A stretch of DNA of 12,535 nt, taken from an uncultured Eubacteriales bacterium (GTDB lineage: Bacteria; Bacillota; Clostridia; Oscillospirales; Oscillospiraceae). Position 1 is the stretch's first letter. Each line of letters starts with the position of its first letter. The stretch is taken from positions 1-12,535 of the forward strand of contig USQL01000065.1 in NCBI GenBank assembly GCA_900556935.1. Reading direction: 5' to 3'. The translations under genes and the position numbers were made by a program. Of the stretch, positions 5,748-12,110 are shown piece by piece. The notes beneath the pieces are model-generated. The model was not told the DNA's origin, did no database searches, and was given only the letters and a program-made list of their open reading frames with translations.

Positions 5748-7940
5748 ATGGGTTGGTTTGATGAACAGCTGCGCCAGAGAAAGGCGAGTGACGATGAAAT
5801 GCTCTCCCTGGCCTTTATGCAGCTGGCGGACGCGGTCACCGGGGCACACATTGCAAGCGCCATGCGCCGGGACGGCAGGCAGAGCGAAAAGGCTCTGGAG
5901 GAAATTCTGCTCTATTATCATCTGCGGGCGCGGGAGACCACCCTGCCCGTGGAAGACCTGCATGGGGAGCTGGATGCTTTGGTCCGTCCCACCGGCATGA
6001 TGTGGCGGGATGTGACGCTGCAAAAGGGCTGGCACAAGGATGCCATCGGCGCGCTTTTGGGCTTCTATGCCGATGACGATACCCCGGTGGCCCTCTTACC
6101 CGGCAAAAACGGCAGCTATACCTTTATCGACAGAACAAGCGGCAAGAGCCGCCGCCTGACGAATGAAACGGAGGCGCTGTTTAAAAACGAGGGCATCTGC
6201 TTCTATCGCCCGCTGCCCAGCGGAAAGCTGACCATTCCGGACCTGGCAAAGTTCCTGATTGGGTGCTTTTCCTGGTACGATTTTGCGGGCGTGGCGGTGT
6301 GCATGCTGTTTTCCACCTTGCTGGGCATGCTGGGCCCCAAGCTGCAAAATCTCCTGTTTTCCAACGTGGTCACCAGCGGAAATATCCGGGTTCTCATGGC
6401 GATGGCGATCTTTTTGGTGTTCTCCTCGGTCAGCAGACTCCTTTTGGAGCTGGTGAGCAGCTTTTTTTCCGGAACCATGCACAACAAAATCAGCCTGCAG
6501 GTGCAGGCGGCGACCATGATGCGCATGATTTCGCTGCCGCCGGATTTCTTTAAAAAGTATTCCTCCGGCGAGCTGGCCAGCCGCCTTTCCCAGCTCAACG
6601 GCCTGTGCGACACCATTATCAATTCCTTTATGCTCAGCGGCATGTCCGGTATCTTCTCCCTGACGTACATTGCCCAGATTTTCAATTACGCGCCCACCCT
6701 GGTAGTCCCGTCCATAGTGATTATTCTGGTGACCCTCGGCTTCTCCGTGCTCACCACCATTGTCCAGACACGCCGGGTCAGCCAGACCATGCACTTGGGG
6801 GCTCAGGAGTCCGGCATGACCTACGCGCTTTTAAACGGTGTTCAGAAGCTGCACCTGACCGGCGCGGAAAAGCGGGCCTTTTCCCAATGGGCGCAGATGC
6901 ACGCCAAGAATGCGGACAGAAACTACAACCCTCCGTTTTTCATTAAGATGAACGGACCCATTGCCGCCCTGATTTCCGCCTTGGGAACGGTCTGGCTCTA
7001 CGCGGCGGCGCTGACTGCCCACCTGACGGTTGCCAATTACTATTCCTTTATGGCGGCCTACGGCATGACTATGGGCGCGTTTTCCACCCTGGTCTCCCTG
7101 GCCATGCAGTTTGCGACCATTCAGCCCACCCTGGAAATGGTGCGGCCCCTGCTGGAGGCCGAGCCGGAGCTTTCCGAGGGCAGGCAGCAGGTGGATAAGC
7201 TCAGCGGCAATATTGAGCTCAACAATGTCTCCTTCCGTTATACGGAGGATGGCTCCCTGATTCTGGACGACATTTCCCTGAAAATCCGGGCGGGGCAGTA
7301 CATCGCCATTGTAGGCCAGACCGGCTGCGGCAAAACCACCCTGCTTCGGCTGCTCCTGGGCTTTGAAAAGCCCATAAAGGGTGCCATCTACTATGATGGA
7401 CGGGATATCTCCACCCTGGATATGCGCTCTCTGCGCCGGAAAATCGGCGTTGTCATGCAGAACGGCCGGGTGTTTGCCGATTCCATTTTCTCGAACATCA
7501 CCATTTCCGCCCCTTGGCTTACCCACAAGGAGGCCTGGGAGGCCGCCGAGATTGCGGGCCTGGCCGACGATATCCGGGAGATGCCCATGGGCATGCATAC
7601 CGTCATCTCCGAGGGCAGCGGCGGCATTTCCGGCGGGCAGAAGCAGCGGCTGATGATTGCCCGGGCAGTGGCCCCCAAACCCAGAGTCCTGATGCTGGAC
7701 GAGGCTACCAGCGCCCTGGACAACATCACCCAGAAGAAGATTTCCGACTCCCTGGAGCATCTGAAATGCACCCGAATCGTCATTGCCCACCGCCTGTCCA
7801 CCATCCGTCAGTGCGACCGGATTATCATGCTGGAGCGGGGCAAAATCGTGGAGGACGGAACCTATGAAGAGCTGATGGCCCTGAACGGAAAATTTGCCGA
7901 GCTGGTGGAGCGCCAGCAGATTTTCTCCAGTAAGGCGTAA
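5748..7940 (+). CDS. NHLM-type second ABC transporter (non-peptidase N-terminal domain, permease, ATPase)
   Basis: The 730-residue protein is the usual companion of the peptidase transporter in NHLM bacteriocin systems. Residues 1-165 form a soluble domain without a catalytic Cys; LPGKNGSYTFIDRTSGKSRRL and FYRPLPSGKL are typical of this family's N-terminal part. Permease helices follow (about 170-450), then an ATPase with Walker A GQTGCGKTT at 523-531, signature SGGQ at 628-631, Asp651-Glu652 in LMLDEATSALD and switch His681. It probably forms a heterodimer or parallel complex with the upstream transporter. AAGGAGG six bases before ATG 5748 gives a strong translation start. The role of the N-terminal domain is not established. 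Confidence 0.88.
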   Translation: MGWFDEQLRQRKASDDEMLSLAFMQLADAVTGAHIASAMRRDGRQSEKALEEILLYYHLRARETTLPVEDLHGELDALVRPTGMMWRDVTLQKGWHKDAIGALLGFYADDDTPVALLPGKNGSYTFIDRTSGKSRRLTNETEALFKNEGICFYRPLPSGKLTIPDLAKFLIGCFSWYDFAGVAVCMLFSTLLGMLGPKLQNLLFSNVVTSGNIRVLMAMAIFLVFSSVSRLLLELVSSFFSGTMHNKISLQVQAATMMRMISLPPDFFKKYSSGELASRLSQLNGLCDTIINSFMLSGMSGIFSLTYIAQIFNYAPTLVVPSIVIILVTLGFSVLTTIVQTRRVSQTMHLGAQESGMTYALLNGVQKLHLTGAEKRAFSQWAQMHAKNADRNYNPPFFIKMNGPIAALISALGTVWLYAAALTAHLTVANYYSFMAAYGMTMGAFSTLVSLAMQFATIQPTLEMVRPLLEAEPELSEGRQQVDKLSGNIELNNVSFRYTEDGSLILDDISLKIRAGQYIAIVGQTGCGKTTLLRLLLGFEKPIKGAIYYDGRDISTLDMRSLRRKIGVVMQNGRVFADSIFSNITISAPWLTHKEAWEAAEIAGLADDIREMPMGMHTVISEGSGGISGGQKQRLMIARAVAPKPRVLMLDEATSALDNITQKKISDSLEHLKCTRIVIAHRLSTIRQCDRIIMLERGKIVEDGTYEELMALNGKFAELVERQQIFSSKA

Positions 7941-7954
7941 AAGAGGTAATTTTT

Positions 7955-8821
7955 ATGGACAAAAAATACATGATTCTCTGCGTGGCAGGCCAGTCCAACG
8001 CGGTTGGCTTCGACGAATCCCCGGTCACAAAGGACTATATGGCCCGCTTTCGCGGAAGCCGCATCCGGCAGCTGGGTTTCCTGGGGGAGGACAATCTGAA
8101 GGCGGTGCCCCTGGGGGCCTGCGCCCAGAATTTCCAGGACCTGCGTCCCTACGGGAACCCCGCCAGTGTCCCGGACCAGCCGGGCACCAAGGGCATGCAG
8201 CTGCCCCTGGCAGACCTGCTCCTGGACCGGATTCCGGAGGACTATGATCTTCTGGTGCTGCCCTGCGCCTATGGCGGCGTGGGCTTTACCGTGGGAGAGC
8301 CGGGAGTTTACGACGAAAAAAATATGCGCCCCTCTGAGGGGCGGCTGCGCTGGGGGGTAAATTCCCCCTATTACCGGGCTATGAAGGACCGGCTGCGTTT
8401 TGCGCTGGAACGCAATTCCCAGAATCAATTCCTGGGGGTGGTATGGCTCCAGGGAGAGTTTGACTTCGGTGACGGCCCGGGGCAAATCAAGGGCTTTACG
8501 GAAATGACGGAGGATTTCTTTGCCACCTTTGCGTCCTCCTTCCCGGGCCGTGTCTACCGGGGGGATTGGAACCGGGATATCTGGTACAATGTGGAAACCA
8601 CCTTCTACTGGTACACCCAGGGAGACTGCCCCATGATCTGGGAGCACTACCGGACCTGGAACCCGGGCACCTATGTGGAAATCCCCAGAACCACGGATAC
8701 CAACGCCGTCAACGGCACCGGCTCTACCACCGCTACATTGGATGCCCATTTCGGCAACGACACCTTCTACAAGGTCATCGCCCCGGCAGTGGCGAAGAAC
8801 ATGGATAAGCGGTTCGTCTGA
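7955..8821 (+). CDS. SGNH-fold esterase, sialate O-acetylesterase-like (SASA family)
   Basis: The 288-residue protein starts MILCVAGQSNAVG, where Ser14 is the SGNH nucleophile. WLQGEFDFG (Trp164-Gly171) corresponds to the family's W-QGE block, and LDAHFG supplies Asp263 and His265 near the C terminus. These are the conserved blocks of sialate O-acetylesterase/carbohydrate esterase 6 proteins, which hydrolyse acetyl esters from sugars. There is no signal peptide, so it acts in the cytoplasm. It begins 14 bases after the ABC transporter stop, with AAGAGG upstream and no terminator between, so it belongs to the export operon. This is an unusual partner: it might deacylate the cargo or be an unrelated passenger. 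Substrate unknown. Confidence 0.78.
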   Translation: MDKKYMILCVAGQSNAVGFDESPVTKDYMARFRGSRIRQLGFLGEDNLKAVPLGACAQNFQDLRPYGNPASVPDQPGTKGMQLPLADLLLDRIPEDYDLLVLPCAYGGVGFTVGEPGVYDEKNMRPSEGRLRWGVNSPYYRAMKDRLRFALERNSQNQFLGVVWLQGEFDFGDGPGQIKGFTEMTEDFFATFASSFPGRVYRGDWNRDIWYNVETTFYWYTQGDCPMIWEHYRTWNPGTYVEIPRTTDTNAVNGTGSTTATLDAHFGNDTFYKVIAPAVAKNMDKRFV

Positions 8822-8863
8822 AAAAATACCGTAGGGGCTGATGCCTGCATCAGCCCCTACGGT
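8821..8863 (-). terminator. Long palindrome serving as terminator of the importer operon; REP-like repeat
   Basis: Perfect 17-base arms (8828-8844 and 8847-8863) are separated by only two bases. On the minus strand the hairpin is followed by ATTTTTT (A run at 8821-8826), so it can end transcription of the TrpR-like gene and the importer. On the plus strand no T run follows directly. The GTAGGGGC...GCCCCTAC ends resemble dispersed palindromic repeats common in gut Clostridia genomes. Confidence 0.65.
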
Positions 8864-8880
8864 CAAATCTTGACTTATTG

Positions 8881-8934
8881 ACATTCCGTTGTGAATCGGT
8901 TTGAGAGCTGGTTCGCAATGGAATGTTTTATTTT
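8881..8934 (+). terminator. Rho-independent terminator of the bacteriocin export operon
   Basis: A 17-base stem (8881-8897 with 8910-8926) with a 12-base loop is followed by TTTATTTT. Fourteen pairs are Watson-Crick and three are G-U when read as plus-strand RNA; on the minus strand those three would be A-C mismatches. The fold is therefore specific to the plus-strand transcript. The T tract reaches the last codon of the convergent gene. Confidence 0.7.
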
Positions 8935-9217
8935 AGCTGTTTTCCTGTTCGCTTTTTTTCAGCAGTCTGGAATAGCCCTTCCCGTACTGGACGCACCGGG
9001 AGACCCGGCTTAGGGTTGCGGAGGAAATCTCCGTCTGGGAAATCACCTGGTTGTAGGTATTGCCCTCCATCAGGAGCTTGGCAGCGTAGAGCCGCTCGGC
9101 CATTTTTTCCAGCTCCTTCTGGGTGCACAGGTCCTCAAACAGCTCCTGTACCTGCCGGGGGGTTTCCAAAGAGGCAATGGCCTCGTAAAGCGTGTCAATT
9201 TTTTTCTGCATTTCCAA
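8933..9217 (-). CDS. yerC: TrpR-like repressor, YerC/YecD family
   Basis: The 94-residue protein is all-helical, with the Trp-repressor helix-turn-helix: FEDLCTQKELEKMAERLYAAKLL then GNTYNQVISQTEISSATLSRVSRCV. Serine-rich SATLSRVSR is the recognition helix. The family binds DNA as a dimer; E. coli TrpR responds to tryptophan, but the ligand of Firmicute YerC proteins is not established. A TTG at 9217 is preferred as start because AAGGAG lies eight bases before it; an ATG at 9211 is the alternative. The ribosome site overlaps the stop codon of the ATPase gene 12 bases upstream, so the gene is cotranscribed with the importer and may repress that operon. Confidence 0.88.
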   Translation of the reverse strand: MEMQKKIDTLYEAIASLETPRQVQELFEDLCTQKELEKMAERLYAAKLLMEGNTYNQVISQTEISSATLSRVSRCVQYGKGYSRLLKKSEQENS

Positions 9218-9229
9218 AGTACCGTCTCC

Positions 9230-9970
9230 TTATTGTGGATTCTGCATGGCGTTCAGGAATGCCCGGGCCCGTTCACTTCTGGGGTTGTCAAAAACTTCCT
9301 CCGGGGTCCCGGCCTCCTCAATCACGCCCTCCGACATATAGATTACCACATCGGAGATGCTTTTGGCAAATGCCATATCGTGGGTAACGATAATCATGGT
9401 GTAGTTTTTCTCCTTCAGGCTGCGGATGACCCGCAGAACCTCCCCGGTGAGCTCCGGGTCCAGGGCGGAGGTGGGCTCGTCAAAGCAGAGAATATCTGGG
9501 GTCAGGGCCATGGCCCGGGCGATGGCCACCCGCTGCTGCTGGCCGCCGGAGAGCTGGCAGGGATAGGCATCCGCCTTTTGGGAGAGCCCCACCTGCTCCA
9601 GAAGCGTCAAGGCTTTTTGCCGGATCTCCTGGGGCGTGCCGGTTTTTAGCAGGGTAGGGGCCAGAGTGATGTTTTGCAGCACGGAATACTGGGGGAACAG
9701 CTGGAAATTCTGGAACACCAGGCCGAAACGCAGCCGGTTTTTCCGGATTTCCTCCTCGCTGCGTCGCAGAAGCGGCACCCCGTCAATGGAGATGGTGCCA
9801 CTGTCCGGGTTTTCCAGAAAGTTGAGGCACCGCAGGAGCGTGGTTTTTCCGCTGCCGGAGGAGCCCAGAATGGTCAGAACCTGCCCCTGGCGCAGGGTGA
9901 AGCTGATATCCTTCAGCACTTCCGTCGCCCCAAAGTTTTTCTTGATATTTTCTACACGAAGCTCTTCCAT
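9230..9970 (-). CDS. Polar amino acid ABC importer, ATP-binding protein (GlnQ-type)
   Basis: The 246-residue ATPase has Walker A GSSGSGKTT at 36-44, Q-loop Gln87 in VFQNFQLFPQYSVLQNI, signature LSGGQQQR at 140-147, Asp164-Glu165 in CFDEPTSALDP and switch His197 in VTHDM. The FNLFP/FQLFP-type Q-loop and the length place it in the polar amino acid uptake family (GlnQ, ArtP, HisP). It powers import at the cytoplasmic face together with the permease, whose stop codon is three bases before this start. All catalytic residues are present. Confidence 0.95.
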   Translation of the reverse strand: MEELRVENIKKNFGATEVLKDISFTLRQGQVLTILGSSGSGKTTLLRCLNFLENPDSGTISIDGVPLLRRSEEEIRKNRLRFGLVFQNFQLFPQYSVLQNITLAPTLLKTGTPQEIRQKALTLLEQVGLSQKADAYPCQLSGGQQQRVAIARAMALTPDILCFDEPTSALDPELTGEVLRVIRSLKEKNYTMIIVTHDMAFAKSISDVVIYMSEGVIEEAGTPEEVFDNPRSERARAFLNAMQNPQ

Positions 9971-9973
9971 GGC

Positions 9974-10624
9974 TCAACCTCTGTAATAGTCCAAATTTTT
10001 TTCAATCCACCGGAACAGCAGGGTCAGAACTCCGGAGAACAGCAGATAGAACGCGCCGGTATAGAACATGGGCCAGATGAGGCCATCACTTTTGATAAAG
10101 GACTGACCGACCCACATCACCTCATACACCGCAATGACCCGGGCCAGGGAGGTATCCTTGACCAGGGTGATGATTTCATTCCCCATAGAGGGCACAATCC
10201 GCTTGACCACCTGCATCAGCACGATTTTAAAGAAAATCTGCCCCTTGGTCAGGCCCAGTACCTGCCCGGCCTCATACTGCCCCAGGGGGATGCTCTCAAT
10301 GCCGCCCCGGTAGATTTCGCTGAAATAGCAGGCGTAGTTGATGGTAAAGGCCAGGATGACGGCGGTGAACCGCCCCATGGCGGGGAGCCCCCACAAAAGC
10401 CCCGGGCCGTAGAAAACAACAATCAGCTGCAGCATCAGGGGCGTGCCCCGAATAACCCAGACGACAAACTTCATAAAGTACCGCAGGGGCTTTCGTTTGC
10501 TCATGGTGCCAAAGCAAATGACAAGCCCCAAGGGAATGGAGAAGGCCAGGGTCAGAAGGAAGATATTCATGGTCTCACCGAAGCCCTTCAAAAGGGCTTC
10601 GGTGACGGTTACAAACTGTGCCAT
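9974..10624 (-). CDS. Polar amino acid ABC importer, permease (HisM/GlnP-type)
   Basis: The 216-residue membrane protein has about five helices. RGTPLMLQ at 59-66 is typical of amino acid permeases, and the cytosolic EAA-type coupling loop is seen as EAGQVLGLTKGQIFFKIVLM (118-137). One permease gene suggests a homodimeric channel. The gene begins two bases after the stop of the binding-protein gene and lies immediately before the ATPase gene. The substrate cannot be read from the permease. Confidence 0.93.
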   Translation of the reverse strand: MAQFVTVTEALLKGFGETMNIFLLTLAFSIPLGLVICFGTMSKRKPLRYFMKFVVWVIRGTPLMLQLIVVFYGPGLLWGLPAMGRFTAVILAFTINYACYFSEIYRGGIESIPLGQYEAGQVLGLTKGQIFFKIVLMQVVKRIVPSMGNEIITLVKDTSLARVIAVYEVMWVGQSFIKSDGLIWPMFYTGAFYLLFSGVLTLLFRWIEKNLDYYRG

Positions 10625-10626
10625 CT

Positions 10627-11400
10627 TTACTTTACCAGGGTCAGGCTGTACTTGGCAGCCAAAGCGTCCAGGGTGCCATCGGCCATAAGCTCGGCCATAA
10701 TGTCGTTGACCTTGGCAGTTAGGTCGGAATCCTTGCGGAAGCCAATGCCGTATTCCTCAGAGCTCAGCTCCTGGGCAATCGTCAGGTTGGGATAGCCGGT
10801 GCCCTCGCCGGTCATGGCGTTTGCCATGGTGATGTCAATGACGCAGGCGTTGGCGGTTCCGGCGGCAACCTCCATCAGAGCGGAGGACTGGGACTGGACG
10901 GCGGTAATGCCGGAAATGTCCATGGCTTTGAGCTCCGCCTCTCCGGCGGACCCGGCTTCCACGGCGAAGGTCAGGGTGCGCAGCAGCTCGACGGCATCGT
11001 AGTCCGGGGCGGCGGCCTTGTCCATGACAACCACCTGGGCGTTCTTCACATAGGGGTTGGAGACGCTGGCGTTGAGCTTGACCTCGTCCGTAATGGTCAT
11101 GCCGTTCCAGATGCAGTCGATGGCCTTGGATTCCAGCTCAAAGAACTTGTTGTCCCAGTCGATTTCGATGAATTGGGCCTCAACGCCCAGCTTTTCGGCC
11201 ACGGCCTGGGCAAACTCCGCGTCAAATCCGGTCCAGTTACCGGAAGCATCCTTGTAGTCCATGGGCTCGTAGTCGGTGACCCCCACAACCAGGGTGCCTT
11301 TTTTCTGTACATAGCTGACATCGGAGTCGGATTTCTTTCCACAGGCAGTGCACAGCAAAACGGTGGTCACGGCAAGCACGGCGGCAATCAGTTTTTTCAT
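10627..11400 (-). CDS. Amino acid ABC importer, substrate-binding lipoprotein
   Basis: The 257-residue precursor starts MKKLIAAVLAVTTVLL and has a lipobox ending at Cys20 (CTAC-GKK), so the mature protein is a membrane-anchored lipoprotein outside the cell. Family 3 binding-protein features follow: GTLVVGVTDYEPMDYKD, GFDAEFAQAVAEKLG, and ACVIDITMANAM with the Asp that usually contacts the ligand amino group. The usual Arg near the TxER motif is absent (TITDEVKLNAS), so carboxylate binding may differ. ATG 11400 is chosen: it begins the signal peptide and has AAGGAAAG eight bases upstream; an ATG at 11457 would overlap the promoter and add an unsuitable charged tail. First gene of the importer operon. 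Substrate is unknown. Confidence 0.9.
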   Translation of the reverse strand: MKKLIAAVLAVTTVLLCTACGKKSDSDVSYVQKKGTLVVGVTDYEPMDYKDASGNWTGFDAEFAQAVAEKLGVEAQFIEIDWDNKFFELESKAIDCIWNGMTITDEVKLNASVSNPYVKNAQVVVMDKAAAPDYDAVELLRTLTFAVEAGSAGEAELKAMDISGITAVQSQSSALMEVAAGTANACVIDITMANAMTGEGTGYPNLTIAQELSSEEYGIGFRKDSDLTAKVNDIMAELMADGTLDALAAKYSLTLVK

Positions 11401-11455
11401 AACGGGTCTTCCTTTCCTTCCTCTGTTCGGTGGGGCAGATTTGCTTGATGAATGC

Positions 11456-11484
11456 ATTATACTTCACTTCGCTAAAGTTGTAAA
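11456..11484 (-). promoter_or_regulatory. Sigma-A promoter of the amino acid importer operon
   Basis: On the minus strand TTTACA (11479-11484) and TATAAT (11456-11461) are 17 bases apart. Transcription should begin near 11449, about 49 bases before the lipoprotein start codon. Confidence 0.75.
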
Positions 11485-11506
11485 GTACTTTTTCACGCTA
11501 AAGTGA
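11466..11506. promoter_or_regulatory. Repeated operator-like motifs over the importer promoter
   Basis: CGCTAAAGT occurs twice in direct orientation (11470-11478 and 11496-11504), 26 bases apart. The first lies in ACTT-N5-AAGT (11466-11478), the second in TCAC-N6-GTGA (11493-11506), and between them is the perfect palindrome AAAGTACTTT (11482-11491). The cluster covers the spacer, the -35 element and upstream DNA, as expected for a repressor site. The TrpR-like protein encoded at the end of the operon is the obvious candidate; binding is inferred. Confidence 0.5.
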
Positions 11507-11749
11507 TAAACCGTCAAAGCAGACGATTTTTGAATGTTTCCGGGAGACAAAATTATGCAAAATAAATAAGCCTTCGGGCAAATTCACAAAAGGCAAAGTC
11601 GCTTTTGCAGGGGGCGATGCCCACATCGCTCCGAAACGTGGCGAAATAGAGCGGGAGCACCTTTGTTGATGAGAACGCTTTCCCAAGGGAAGGCCAATAT
11701 GAACGGCCACAGAGGAAAGACAAAAAACCGCCAGGGACTGACAAATTGC
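11507..11749. other. Intergenic stretch between divergent promoters, with a REP-like palindrome
   Basis: No convincing gene is seen. Short minus-strand frames here have no ribosome site and overlap other signals. The only clear structure is GGGGCGATG-CCCA-CATCGCTCC (11611-11632), a nine-base stem with one G-U pair, similar in layout to the palindrome at 8828-8863. The minus-strand frames carry FRSDVGIAPCKSDFAF-like residues of the kind seen in translated intergenic repeats of gut Clostridia, which supports a dispersed repeat. Confidence 0.4.
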
Positions 11750-11778
11750 TTGACAATTGGGGTACTGCGTGCTATAAT
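11750..11778 (+). promoter_or_regulatory. Strong sigma-A promoter of the T-box-leuA transcript
   Basis: Perfect TTGACA (11750-11755) and perfect TATAAT (11773-11778) are 17 bases apart, with TGC before the -10 as an extended element. Transcription is predicted near 11785. Confidence 0.9.
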
Positions 11779-11784
11779 GCCACC

Positions 11785-12053
11785 CATAAGACAAACGCAC
11801 AGATGAGGAGAAAGCGTTCCAGATGCCCGATGCAGAGAGTTGGCGGCCGGTGCGAGCCAACGGACGGCGGGAGCGTATACTGGCCTCGGAGCGGCCTTGC
11901 TGAATAAAAAGTAGGCAGGACGGGGAACGCCCGTTATAGCGAAGCGCGGTTGCTTGACCGCGGTGAGAGGTCTGCTTTTGCAGACAAAAAGAGTGGTACC
12001 GCAAGGCTTTTACGCCCTGTCTCTTTGCTTTGGAAGAGACAGGGCGTTTTTTT
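11785..12053 (+). promoter_or_regulatory. T-box riboswitch (tRNA-Leu-sensing leader) of leuA
   Basis: Stem I has the distal elements AGAGAG (near 11834) and GGTGCGAGCC. Its base is CAGATGAGG pairing near 11884. The specifier loop is bounded by GCGTTCC/GGAGCGT (11814-11820 with 11870-11876) and GAGG/CCTC (11805-11808 with 11884-11887), leaving ATA-CTG-G on the 3' side, so CTG (11880-11882) is the likely specifier, a leucine codon. The stem II-type segment CGCCCGTTA and the hairpin GTCTGC/GCAGAC follow. The T-box AGAGTGGTACCGC (11990-12002) binds the uncharged tRNA 3' end and forms the antiterminator, competing with the terminator at 12013-12053. Uncharged tRNA-Leu therefore turns leuA on. Confidence 0.92.
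12013..12053 (+). terminator. T-box attenuator terminator before leuA
   Basis: Perfect 13-base arms (12013-12025 and 12034-12046) with an eight-base loop are followed by seven T. The 5' arm includes CTCT, which can instead pair with AGAG of the T-box sequence to form the antiterminator. Confidence 0.92.
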
Positions 12054-12110
12054 GCGCTCCATCCCCGCCGCCCCGGCAGACGCAAGATTTCAAAAGAGGA
12101 TGTGCAAACA

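Noticed and set aside
4108..5748. 546-codon open frame on the minus strand opposite the peptidase transporter
   Set aside because: The translation is rich in His, Gln and Gly with no domain features and is the mirror of a well-supported ABC transporter gene.
11498..12085. 195-codon minus-strand frame opposite the T-box leader
   Set aside because: It overlaps a well-supported T-box and promoter on the other strand and its residues show no family signature.
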